A stretch of DNA of 64,000 bases from Chrysochromulina parva (lineage: Eukaryota > Haptophyta > Prymnesiales > Chrysochromulinaceae): NCBI GenBank assembly GCA_002887195.1, contig PJAB01000010.1, forward strand, positions 1-64,000, read 5' to 3'. Shown in pieces: positions 36,525 to 46,452 of the stretch (within the stretch, counting starts at the first letter, position 1; every line of letters starts with the position of its first letter). A model generated the notes under the pieces. That model saw nothing but the letters and a program-made list of their open reading frames with translations, made no database searches and had not been told where the DNA came from. The position numbers and the translations under genes were made by a program.

Positions 36525-38100
36525 ATGCTGACGAGAGCCGCGCTGGCTCTCTGCTGCCTCATCCAGCCCGCCGGTGCGCTCGCGTGTTCTGCCCTCATCA
36601 TTCCCTAAGCCGGGGAACTGTGCTTGTGCAACCGAATACTGCCTCTCAACAAAGCCCCGAGTGTGCAACTGCCTGCTTGTTCCGCAGCTACGACAGCGAC
36701 GACGGACTCGGCGACGTGGACCGGCCTGATGGGGCTCACTTTTGAGTCGGATGTACCCGTGGAGAGGCGAGCGATGCATTGCCCTTCGGGCTACATCACT
36801 GGTCTCCAAGTTCGACACGGGCGTGACAGCAAGGCAGACACGGACATGTATGATTTCAAGCTCAAATGCGGCGGGCGCTGGGGACCGTGGTCGGGTATGA
36901 CGTTCAGCAGCTACAAGGAAGAGAAAGCCCAGGAATGCCCGCTGAAGATGCACATGACCGGCCTTGAGGTCAAGCAGGGACGCAAGGAGATCGGCGATGT
37001 CGACACGTACGACTTCAAGCTGCAGTGCTCAGGCGTGTGGCAGCCATACATGGGGCTGACCTTCTCGAATCAGCAGAATCTCGCGAGCAAGGAGTGCCCT
37101 CCTGGGACGATGGCCTTTGGATGGCGAGCCTACCGCGGCTTTGTCAAGTGCGCCTCCGCCGCCGCCTTCCTTGCATGCCATCGTCTGATCCCAAGGACGG
37201 GATCGCCCTTGACCCTAGCGCTCTCTTGCTCTGCGCAGGCGAGGAGACCGCGACTTCTACGAGTTTGACCTGAACTGCAAGTCGGCGGAGGACGCGGCAG
37301 AGGCAGTGCGTCGGTCGCCCAGCCTGCACGATCTTGGGCTGCCCCAGAACGTCTTCGTGTGGTCAACCAAGGACGTGAGCGTGTGGCTCGGAGCGCTGGG
37401 GCTGAGCGAGTATGCGGCGGCATTTGTGGAGAACAAGCTCCAGGGTGATGTCATCTTCCTGCTGCTCGAATCGCACCTCCAGGACCTCGGCATGAACAAA
37501 ATTGGCGACCGGCTCTACTTCATGGAAGTCCTCACACAGCTGCACGACTCGACCAATCGGCTGGCCAAGACGGTTGGGCAGCTCGCGTCCACCCGCTCGC
37601 TGCCCAACCTTCAGCGAGCGGGTCTGCCCATCGAGGTGGTCTCGTGGTCGGTCAAAGAGGTGGCTGGTTTCCTGCGTGCGCTTGGCCTAGCCGAGTGGAC
37701 GGAGGCCTTCCTCAAGCACCGGATCCAGGGCGACGTCATGTTCTCGCTCACTGAGGCGACCCTCGCCGAGATGGGCGTGAAGAGGATTGGCGACCGCCTC
37801 TATCTCGTCGACTGCCTGCAGTCTCTCTACGAAGAGCTGACCGCGTGGAAGCAAGCCAAGGAGGCCAGCATCGCTGGCAAGGTGCGTGCCACGGTGCCGG
37901 CCCTGCCTGGAGGCACAGGGGCTCCGTCTTCGTCTGGAGGTGCCGCTTATGGCCAAGCGCAGCAGGCAGCAGCAGCTGGTGGCAGAGGGAAGCAGCCGAC
38001 GGCGCTGTTGCAACAGCTTCTCTCTCAAGGCTACAGCATGCAGGAGGTCCTTGCTCTCGCACAGCAGCGGCCCGAGCTCGTTCCGCAGCTCTTCCGATGA
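36525..38100 (+). CDS. Secreted VMO1-like beta-repeat protein with two SAM domains
   Basis: Three exons, join(36525..36573,36688..37147,37239..38100), 456 residues. Exon 1 encodes a signal peptide (MLTRAALALCCLIQPA). Exons 2-3 encode three related repeats of about 50 residues with the pattern CPxGxxxTGLxVxxGRxxxDxDxYDFxLxC, then GxWxPxxGLTF. This resembles vitelline-membrane outer layer protein 1 (VMO1), a beta-prism fold. Two SAM (sterile alpha motif) domains follow, at about residues 190-260 and 285-350. Each contains a VSWSxKxVxxxLxALGLxEY/W start and an LxxxxLxDLGMNKIGDRLYF-type end. The tail (LLQQLLSQGYSMQEVL) is Gln/Leu-rich. Introns of 114 and 91 nt both have GTGCGC donors, and both joins restore the repeat pattern. 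The role is unknown; SAM domains usually form polymers. Confidence 0.75.
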
Positions 38101-38626
38101 TTGGGTACAGAGTAGTGCGCTTCACTTGCGTGCGAGCTCGGTCCACCATACGCGCGTCCGAAAGACCGAATACGCTCGCCCCCCTTCGCGACGCGCGAGG
38201 CTGTGGCGCCCGGGAGCGAGTCCCTTTACTCGTAAGCTTTATCTGCGAGGGTGTTTCAAAGACGCGCCCCCGCCCGTTTTCTAACCGTTATCCGTTTTCA
38301 CCACAGCCTGAGCGCGGCCGCCGCGGGCTCCCGCCGGCGTGCACCCGGCCGTCGACGAGGTGGCGCGGAAGCGAAGCCGGAAGCGGCGCCGCTCGGAGGG
38401 TACGCGGTACGGGGACTTTACGGGGACCGCCGCTCGCTCGCCGTCGAGCGACGCCCCGTCTCCGATCTCGGCTTCGCGTATGTGTCGGCCCCGCACTCAG
38501 CACGATTAGCTCACGATGATCAAATACGTAGCGACGAGTTGTGAAGCCTTCAACTGGAAACAATTTAGAAACAATTGACTATTGTGTTGGCCAGTTGGTG
38601 GTTCGGAACCTGATGACCCAGATGAA
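38101..38626. other. Intergenic spacer
   Basis: About 525 bases between two plus-strand genes. GC-rich to about 38480, then AT-richer before the glycosyltransferase start, where its promoter should lie. No gene recognised. Confidence 0.45.
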
Positions 38627-40195
38627 ATGCATGCGAAAACACTCCACGTTATGCGGGCATCCTATGCTGTAGCGCTGGCTTCATTCGTTGCAGCTGTTTG
38701 CCTGTTTGCGTTATCTGCAACGATGCAGCCACCAGTTCGTGTCCGCCACCTTGACTCTCTATCGTCAGCTTCTCATGCTGTCGATGCACATCGCGATCAA
38801 TATCCAACCACGTGGAGTCACATGCAGACGTTTGAGACGCATCTCGACCCGCTTATGAACAGCACCATGACCGCCGCTGCACCACAACCTCCCGAAATAT
38901 CAGAGCAGACACGTCCTCACGTATCTGTGCCGCCGCACGTGATGCCGTATGTCGTCATCGGCGTGGCCACGTCACCAAAGAATACGGGCCACCGCACCTG
39001 GATACGGAACACTTGGATGACCCTGCAAAACGTGCGAGCTGGCACAGTGCATGCCGTCTTTTTGATCGGCCTGCTGACACCTGGAGCAACTGCCCATCCA
39101 CCAGCAGTGCGGAAGCAGCTGCGTACTGAACGTACGCGTAGTTGATGATAACTCCTTTTTGAGGTCGATTTGAAGCAGCTCACTGCAGATACCAGAGTGT
39201 CACAGTGCTACTGACTGTGTGAGAACACTGTGATGCAGACTATGACGAGCTGCAGACTAACACCTCCACGTTCGAATCACGTAAGCCGCGCTCCAGAGAA
39301 TGCATTTGGCGACATACTGCTCCTCAACGCTCGGGAGACGAAGCCACCCGGCGAAAAGATGATCGGCTTCTTCAGATGGTGCGCCACTGCCTTCGGGTCG
39401 AATGGTGCTGCGTCTCCTCGTGGACAAGGCCGGTCGTCTGGGGAGCAAACGCGATACTGCGTGAAGACAGACGATGACACGTACATCCATACGGTGCGGC
39501 TCGAGCTCAATCTGCGCGCACTTTGGTCTGGCAAGCCCGACGGCCCCATGGCCGCCACTGTTGATGGCCGAAACACTCCTGGTGAACCAGGGCCTTACCA
39601 GTATGCGGGGGCGACGCTGTGGGCCTCATACATTCCAGCCACCTTTGAGGTCTGTGGCCATGGCATGGGCCCGAACATGGCCAACGGAGCCGCAAAGACA
39701 GAGAAATGCGCCGAGCGAGGCGCCGTCGGGCCGTTCCCATATGTGGCTGGTACTCTCGAAGTCCTTTCTCTTCCCCTTGCGGAATGGATGGTCGAGCAAG
39801 CCAGCGTCAATCAGTTCGTGCAGCGAGCGCACGCGAGGAATCCACACGCATGGAACATTGGCGAGGATACAGTCCTTGGTATGTGGATCCATCAGTCGCC
39901 ATTTGCGATCACCGCTATGCACTGGGGCTGGGATAAGATACATGACCTTTGCTTCTTGTGCAAGGACAAAGCACAGTTGTGGAAGCCCATCACCGACCAG
40001 TCTGTTGTCATCCATATCAAGGGTCACCAGGCTTTCTGGGAGAACTTCGACGCCGTCCACCGCAACTTCTCGCAGCGCTGTCCATCCAAGTGCCTCGACA
40101 CTGTACTCCCCTTCGACGTGCCCTCGCTCGCCGATCTGTGCAGCCGAAATGAGGCCATCCGCAACGGCTACTCAAAATGCAAACTGGTCCCCTGA
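38627..40195 (+). CDS. Type II membrane glycosyltransferase, GT31 (beta-1,3-galactosyltransferase-like)
   Basis: Two exons, join(38627..39131,39297..40195), 467 residues. A short cytoplasmic tail precedes a signal anchor (SYAVALASFVAAVCLFAL), giving type II Golgi topology. The catalytic domain has the GT31 landmarks: RTWIRNTWM near the start (the RxxIRxTW motif), DILLLNARE (the DxxxxDxxDxY block), YCVKTDDDTYIH (the DDD metal/UDP-sugar motif), FPYVAGTLEVLSLPLAEWM (the GxGYVLS counterpart) and NIGEDTVLGMWI (the ED motif). The 165-nt intron (donor GTACGC, acceptor CCAG) was placed so that the frame stays in register between QLRTE and QNAFGD. It probably transfers Gal or GalNAc/GlcNAc from a UDP-sugar onto glycoprotein or glycolipid. 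ATG 38627 is the first in frame. Confidence 0.85.
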
Positions 40196-41072
40196 GAACT
40201 GCTATACCACTTACCTGAGAGTGACGCCGCAACAAGGAAGCATCAAGAGGTGTTACACGCCGACCTAGGGTCCGCCAACGGGGGCACAGTGTCGACGCGC
40301 AGGAGCACGCTTGAGTGTTCGCTCGGTCGTCGGTCCGTGTACTCGCGACTGTGTTCGCTCGGTCCGTGCGTTTGTGGTGGGGCTGGGGGGCGGGGTGGCG
40401 CGCTTCGCGAGCAACATCCAACAAGTCAGCGAGCAGCTCGAGGCCCGGGATAGGCACCTAACGACCTAAGCGCGTTAAGGTAGGGGCGAAGGGGAGCAAG
40501 GCCGCAAGAGGCGGGTGGAGCTGGGAGCTCGCGCCAGCTCGCCCACGCCCTGTGCACGCTCGCACCCGCTGCCTCGCCCGGACCCGGGTCGCGCCGGCCG
40601 GCGCACGTACGATACACGCGGCGCGCGCGCGCGCGGCTGACGGGACGGAGGGTGCGTGTATGGAGCTTGCACCGGCGACCGGGTCGGGCTGGGGCCGGGC
40701 GGCTGTTTTATAGCAACTTCGATGTAACCTACGTGTTCCCGACTTTAAGATCGCACAAATCGGCGCGCGCCGCCGTCCAGGTAACGACGTACGGGCGGAA
40801 GCCGCGTCCGGCAGTGGGCACTACTCATCGCGGGCCGGCGTTATCGATACCGATGCCTACAAGTGGGCACTACTCTTAGTCTGACTACCTCCGTCGTACG
40901 CCTCTCGTCGCGCGCTCGGCTGGACACGCGGCCGCGGCCCTTAAGCCTTAAGCCCCTCTGCGTGCACACGAGCTGTCACGTTAGCGCACTTCCGTCCAGT
41001 CCTTTTTCCAGACTGCCACCGAATCTAACCGTGTGGCTCCGAAGCAAACAGTTGCGCCGGCCGGTTTCCGCA
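40196..41072. other. Convergent intergenic region
   Basis: About 875 bases, GC-rich, with a GCGCGCGCGCGC run near 40620. The word GTGGGCACTACTC is repeated near 40815 and 40863. No coding signal. Confidence 0.5.
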
Positions 41073-42419
41073 TCAGCGTCTTAGCAGTGTGGCGTTAATG
41101 TCCACATTGAGGCAGTGCGTGGCATGCAAGACGAGCTCACCATTACGCGCAAGAGGCCGATTGCATAACGGGCAGCAGCAAGGACAGCTGCGCAAGTGAA
41201 GTGGCACCCAGTCGGCAACGGACTGGGTGCAGACGCAGTGCGAAGGCTCGGGCATGACTGGAGCCGTCCGTGGTTGCACCGGCGGTGGGGCGGCAATGCT
41301 TGGCGCTTTACCTTGAGCGTGTCCTGAGGGAACACTACGCGGCGCCACGAATCGTGGCTTCTTGCCGCCGCCGCGTCCAGCATCCAGGGCTGATGGGCGG
41401 CCACGGGCCGAGGCTGCAGAGCGGCCTGGCGGCTCATCAACGCGGTCCGCAGCCGCCATGGCCACCTCATTCGACGTGCGCGGCTTCTTGAAGCCGCTAA
41501 TCTTGCCAGGAGGGAGCGATGGGTTTCTGCGCTGTAGCCCGCCTGTCACGGCGGTGTTGACTGTAGCTGTACCCGCTCCTGCAGGCGCGGCCGCTCCTGC
41601 GCCCGCGCCTGTTTCTGCACTCGCTCCCGCTCCGAAAACCGTGTTCGATCCCGAAGCGAGAGCGGGAGCCGTGCCGGCGGCTGCCTTGCTGCCAGCCGCG
41701 GCGGCAACTCCGACTATCGTGCCGTTCGCAGTCTGAAATGCCTTGAGCGCAGACCGGCCCAAGTTGGTGGCGGCAGGCGCCCCAGGGCGTGCTGCAGTTC
41801 CGCGTCGTGGCGGTAACGCCCCGGCGATGGCATCAGCGCCGTCGTTGGCGTCGGCGCCGTCAGGAGAGCTGAGCAGCATCGCTCGCATACGGGCGACCGC
41901 CGCTGGGTCAGTGGCGACTGCGACGCCTTTCCCAGTGAGGAACCCGATTGTCGCAGGAAGCCGCGCGGGTGCAGCACCCGCTGCGCTGGCCGCCGCATGG
42001 CGTCGTGGCGGTAACGTCCCGGCGATGGCATCAGCACCGTCGTTGGCGTCAGTGCCGTCAGGAGAGCCGAGCAGCATCGCTCGCATACGGGCGACCGCCG
42101 CTGGGTCAGTGGCGACTGCGACGCCTTTCCCAGTGAGGAACCCGATCGTCGCAGGGAGCCGCGCGGGTGCAGCAACCGCCGCGCTGGCCGCCGCGTGGGA
42201 TGATTCAAGTGGAGGAGGTCCGAAGGGCGCTCGCAACCCCGAGCTGTCAATGCATGAAGCCCGCAAAGCGATGGGTGACGGAACAGAGCCCGAGCCGCCA
42301 GCTCCGCCCTCTGTCGGCGGTCCTCGCTCCACGAGCGGGGAGCTCGCGAACAACGCAGCCGCACGCGCGCGCGCGTCGGCACTCACCACTACCGTTGCGC
42401 CCTTGCCGGTCTTGAACAT
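41073..42419 (-). CDS. BRC-repeat protein with UBZ4-type zinc finger, probable RAD51 binder
   Basis: A 448-residue uninterrupted protein starting MFKTGKGATVVVSADARARA. This start matches the BRCA2 BRC repeat, FxT(A/G)xGKxVxVSxxALxxAxxLF, which binds RAD51. Two more copies, GFLTGKGVAVATDPAAVARM at residues 93-112 and 159-178, lie in a 66-residue tandem duplication. A weaker fourth, AFQTANGTIVGVAAAA, is at 228-243. Middle segments are Ala/Pro/Gly-rich and disordered, with basic patches (GFKKPRTS, GGKKPRF) that may be nuclear localisation signals. The C-terminus has C416-P-L-C419 and H432-xxx-C436, fitting a UBZ4 (RAD18-type) ubiquitin-binding zinc finger, with extra Cys residues just before it. 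There is no OB-fold or helical DNA-binding domain, so this is not a full BRCA2. Divergent from the Cys-rich membrane-protein gene, 181 bp away. Confidence 0.7.
   Translation of the reverse strand: MFKTGKGATVVVSADARARAAALFASSPLVERGPPTEGGAGGSGSVPSPIALRASCIDSSGLRAPFGPPPLESSHAAASAAVAAPARLPATIGFLTGKGVAVATDPAAVARMRAMLLGSPDGTDANDGADAIAGTLPPRRHAAASAAGAAPARLPATIGFLTGKGVAVATDPAAVARMRAMLLSSPDGADANDGADAIAGALPPRRGTAARPGAPAATNLGRSALKAFQTANGTIVGVAAAAGSKAAAGTAPALASGSNTVFGAGASAETGAGAGAAAPAGAGTATVNTAVTGGLQRRNPSLPPGKISGFKKPRTSNEVAMAAADRVDEPPGRSAASARGRPSALDAGRGGGKKPRFVAPRSVPSGHAQGKAPSIAAPPPVQPRTAPVMPEPSHCVCTQSVADWVPLHLRSCPCCCPLCNRPLARNGELVLHATHCLNVDINATLLRR
41802..42197 (-). repeat. 198-nt tandem duplication carrying a BRC-like repeat
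   Basis: Two adjacent 198-nt units, 42000-42197 and 41802-41999, encode two 66-residue blocks that differ at four residues. The units are in frame, so the duplication adds a complete BRC-like motif. The near-identity indicates a recent event or ongoing homogenisation. Confidence 0.9.
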
Positions 42420-42600
42420 GCCCGGAGGGGGGAGACGGAGGGGAAAGTGGTGAGCGAAGAAGCCATTCTCAAGCCTTCCTTTTCTGGTGTGAAGGCTGAC
42501 CTAGCGAACGATCCAAGTTGTGTAGGCCTGGGGCGGAAGGCCCCACTTTTCCTTTCGCCGCCCAAGTTCTCGAGGCCGCTTTTCTCTTCGGAACGCCAAA
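42420..42600. promoter_or_regulatory. Bidirectional intergenic promoter region
   Basis: A 181-bp gap between the divergent starts of the BRC-repeat and Cys-rich membrane-protein genes. No specific element recognised. Confidence 0.4.
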
Positions 42601-43524
42601 ATGGCGATCAGCTTCATCACCTTCGTGCTGGCGAGCACGCTGTCCCTGGAGACGGCGGCGCCTGAATCGCATGCGCCCCGGCAGCTCGCTTCGGTCGGCT
42701 GCGACAACTGCTGCTTCAGAAACGACTGCAGTGTCGCCTTTTCGCAGACGACGCCGGGCGTGTGCTGTGGAGCGCATCCTTACAGCGTGCGCCGACAGAC
42801 GGGCTGCTGCCCGATGGGCGCCTCGTGCGTCGCGTGCGGAAACATCTGGAAGTGCACGCAAGCATCGTACGTCTCGCGCTCAGGCAAGTGTAGCATCTGT
42901 CGCGACGACCAGTTGCGCGAGTGCATGTACAACCCGTCGTACGACCATTACCATTCCTCCTCGTCCTTCTCGTCGATGCTGCTCTTGTTGATCATCATGT
43001 GCGCACTGCTGGCCTGCTTATCATATGGGCAACGGGACGAGCCAGACTTTGTCGTCGTCCAGGGCGGCATCCCCGGCCAGTACGTGCAGGGCCCTGGTGG
43101 GCAGACTGTCATCGTCCAGGGAGGATGTACGCGCCCCGCCCTTGCCCAATTAACCACCGGCCCTCTTCTCGATCTCCTGCAGAATGCCGCCCCATACTGA
43201 GCGCTGCTCTCACCCTTCGCGTCGCAGATGGCGGCGGTTACGGCTACGGCGGCGGTGCTGGACTTGCGACTGGCGCCGCGGCAGGCTTTGTCGGTGGCAT
43301 GATGGTTGGCGAAGCCCTCGACCATGGGGGCTACGGTGGCGGCTACGGTGGCGGCTACGGTGGCGGCTACGGTGGCGGTGCGCGTGCCCACCCTTGCACT
43401 CGAGCGCCCCCCATTATTCCTTCTGGCGCACGACCCTCGGCCGCTAACGTACCTTCCCTGTGCGCACATCTCTTCCGTCACAGACATGGGAGGTGGCGAT
43501 TCTGGCTTCGGGGCCGATCAGTGA
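42601..43524 (+). CDS. Cys-rich single-pass protein with Gly-zipper and GGY-repeat tail
   Basis: Three exons, join(42601..43126,43228..43377,43484..43524), 238 residues. The signal peptide (MAISFITFVLASTLSLETAA) is followed by a Cys-rich domain with many paired cysteines (CDNCC, GVCCGAHPY, GCCPMGASCVACGN, CSICRD). A Ser/His stretch and one membrane helix (SMLLLLIIMCALLACLSYG) come next. The C-terminal part has a Gln/Gly segment, a glycine-zipper-like helix (GAGLATGAAAGFVGGMMVGE) and GGYGGGYGGGYGGGYGGG. Introns of 101 nt (donor GTACGC) and 106 nt (donor GTGCGC) preserve the frame: QGGYGGGYGYG across the first and GGDMGGGDSG across the second. The Cys-rich ectodomain resembles disulphide-rich secreted modules. 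No family was recognised, and function is unknown. Confidence 0.7.
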
Positions 43525-44939
43525 GCATCGGCCGTGCAATCGGCTTGCGAACGTCCCGATCGCTGGCGCCGTCGCCTCTCTCGGTGTACGCGTGCAAAGG
43601 CATCCTACTGCAAGCCTGCAAGGCACCTTCTTCGGCGATGTACCTTCGTCGGCGGTGTCCCTGCGCCATAGGCGTGCCATTCGTTGTGGTAGACCGAACC
43701 AAGCATGTGCGTCTTCGGCTATCCCACGCCCTTTTCAGAAAGTGGCGGGCGTGGTGTTCGAATTGAGCGTCTCCATTTGGCGCGGTGTGGCATGCAGCAG
43801 TCAGCGTCGGCCGCCGCGCACTGCTCGTCCCGTCGTCGCCCCCGCCGCTGCGCCACGCCCCGGGTCCCAGCCTTGAGCCTGCATCAGCCGAATCACGGAG
43901 AGCATGCTTAGCGCAGTCGCGTTCGCTATTTTGTGTCCCAGTAGGTCGTGTCGCTGTGATACTGCAGATACGCGGTGTCACGTGCTAAATGAAAATGATA
44001 TCGGACGCGCGGTGTCTCCGAAGCCCCGGGCCCCGCGCGCGCGCGGGATACCGCCCACGCCCCGCTTTATTAATGCTCACCTTAATGCCCAAGCCCGCGT
44101 ATCCGTATGCGTTAATGCCCGTTAATGCATCGGCGCCTTGTTCCCCGCGCCCCGCCAAGTTCGCCGCGTCGGCGCGCGCTCCGCGGCCGCGGCCTTTGCC
44201 TTTCGCCCGCCGTCCCGCGTTGCCTTCCTTAATGCCTTCCGCGTTCTCGGCGTTTCCCGCCTTTTCGTCTTGGCGCGCGTCCCGCGCCGCCGTGGCAATG
44301 CGATGCGCCGCGGTCCCCGGTCGAGTACAACTCGAGTTCTCGACGGCGGTAACTTTGGGTATGGGGCCTATGCCACGTGAGACGTGTTTCGAATTCCCGG
44401 CCGCGCCGCGCCGCACATGCGAGGCGGTTTTCGTACCCGCTGTCATTCGTGATCGCGACAATACATTGTATACTTAAACGTACGGTCCGATGGTGCGCCT
44501 CCAGCGAACCGCCAGCGCGGCGGGGCAAAATGTAACAATTCGCGATTCCGATTGTCCATCGGTTCCGTTCGATGTTCCGTTCGGTTGCAAGACGCAGCGC
44601 CCGGCAGAGGAGAGACGAGTACTATGCCACACCGCGCGCGCGCCGCGCGCCCTCGGCACGGACACACTCGCACCAGTCGTCCATCGGAACGTGAGTCGCA
44701 TTAGTTTCCGGAAAGCACGATAGGCCAAACGCCGACGGCAGGTGCACTGAGCTCTCGCTCTGCTAGAAGTCAGCGAAGAGCTCCTGGTCGCGAGCGTCAA
44801 TAGGCTGCCCACCACCTCCTGTTGAGTCCGGGTACTTCCTGCGGACAGCGAGGAGCGTGGTCGAGAGTGAGCGCAGCGAGAGGCGCGCTGCGTTACGCTG
44901 TGTGTCAAGGCTCGTTTTGTCGCTTTGGGCCCACGGCCC
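43525..44939. other. Convergent intergenic region with TTAATGC motif cluster
   Basis: About 1.4 kb without a recognisable gene, one of the longest gaps. Long open frames exist but give Arg/Pro/Ala-rich, non-conserved translations. TTAATGC occurs at least five times between 44069 and 44236 (44070, 44082, 44113, 44122, 44229). Small words such as TTCCGTTC and CCATCGG recur around 44555-44690 and also in the gap near 48580. Confidence 0.5.
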
Positions 44940-46132
44940 TTACTCGAAGCTGCGCGTATCTTTTTCGTCCTCCACATCCGGCTCAATCGGCGGTATCTTC
45001 TTTTTATCGAAGAGGTCCTTCCAGTCCGACTCTCCCCAACCAAACCATTTGTGAGTTTTGATATCTTGCGCGCCACCCTGCACGCCGCAGACAGTTGAGC
45101 ACGGGAAGCGATCAGCTCAGCTGGCGAATCGCAGGCACTCGCAGGCCAACTCGAGGTGAGACGTGCAGCCGCGCCAGCACAGGCAGGGCAGAGCCTCAGT
45201 AGGCGCAGGTGGCACGTGCCTTGAGGTTCCCTAGCCTCTTGCTCAGGTCAGCAGTCAGCAGCTTCTTGATGAGATCCTTGCTGTGGCGGTCAAAATGCCA
45301 CGGGAATTTGAGCTTCCCTTCGAGGATCTTCTGGTAGATGCCGAGTGGATCTTCGTCATAAAACGGCGCATACCCGGCGAGCATCTCGTACATCAGGATG
45401 CCCAGCGCCCACCAATCCACCGCCTTGCCGTGGCCCTTAGACAGAATGATCTCAGGAGCGAGATACTCGGGCGTGCCGCAAAGCGTCCACGTGCGGTACT
45501 CGACCCTCTTAGCGAAGCCAAAGTCGGTGACCTTGCAGTTCCCCTGCCTATCCAGCAGCAAGTTCTCTGGCTTTAGATCGCGATACAGAATCGTCTCGCC
45601 GTGCAGATACTCAAACACCAGCGTTATCTGGGCAGCGTAGAATCGCGATGTGTCGTTCGGGAAGCGCCCTGCCTTTCGCAGGTATAAGAAGAACTCGCCT
45701 CCGATGATATACTCCATCATCAGGTACAGGATTTTGTCGTCCTGCCAGGCACCTAACAAATTGACAATGAAGGGGTGTGTGATACACTCGAGCAGCTTCT
45801 TCTCCGTCTTGACGTGCTCCACCTGCTTGAGGTAAATGACCTCTGACTTCTTCATGATCTTGAGAGCATAGTATTGCCTGCGGGTTATCAAGCGGGAGGC
45901 GGATTTGGTGAGATGCTGCTCCGAACCAGCGGCCGCACGCCGCCACAGCAGCCGATTGGCACCAGCCCGCCGACAGTCCACATGCATGGCAGAAGGCACA
46001 GGCAGGAGGTGGGAGATCGTACCCATTGGCTTTGAACTTCACAAGCCGCACCCTGCCAAAACTACCCAAGCCCAGCGTGTCGAGCAGCTCGAAGCTGTTC
46101 AGGTCGATGCTCTTGTACTTGAGCGTCGCCAT
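44940..46132 (-). CDS. cAMP-dependent protein kinase catalytic subunit (PKA-C)
   Basis: Three exons, complement(join(44940..45077,45220..45877,46023..46132)), 301 residues. An AGC-group Ser/Thr kinase with the PKA pattern throughout. It has the glycine loop GLGSFGRV (21-28), ATP lysine K43 in YYALKIMKK, catalytic loop [11 protein letters not shown] and DFGFAKRV. The activation loop and P+1 region are [14 protein letters not shown], where the Thr of TWTL is the PDK1-type site. The hydrophobic C-terminal tail ends DTRSFE*. The first intron (145 nt, donor GTACG) joins KANG to QYYALK. The second (142 nt) is a GC-AG intron that joins KRLGNLK to [12 protein letters not shown], restoring the exact PKA order. 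A first-exon myristoylation glycine is not present (MATLKYK). Confidence 0.9.
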
Positions 46133-46452
46133 CCCGACCCGGCGGCCAAAAGAGAGACCTCCGTCGTCTGCTCATATGATCCGACATCGCCAAGAAAAAC
46201 GTGTCAAATTAGGGAAAAAAACATGCAAGTCATCCAGTGGGGACCACAGACCAACCGACTGCGCAATCAAGGGCATGCACAGCTCTCTCCTAGCGACCTA
46301 ACAATCACCTTTGCTCGCCAAACCTTCATCGAACGATGCACATGCCGCTGTGGGTGCCGAAGCCGATGGGGATGATGCTTTTCAAATACACGCGGAGGAA
46401 CGCCATCAGGCTCGTAAGTTGGGCGCGTCGGCGCGGCCCTAGCGCGACCCAT
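46133..46452. other. Intergenic spacer
   Basis: A 320-bp gap between two minus-strand genes. It should contain the PKA promoter (near 46133-46250) and the METTL9 3' region. No coding signal. Confidence 0.45.

Noticed and set aside
43989..44477. A 162-codon plus-strand frame in the long gap
   Set aside because: Arg/Pro/Ala-rich, no conservation pattern, no promoter or splice logic; typical of GC-rich non-coding DNA.
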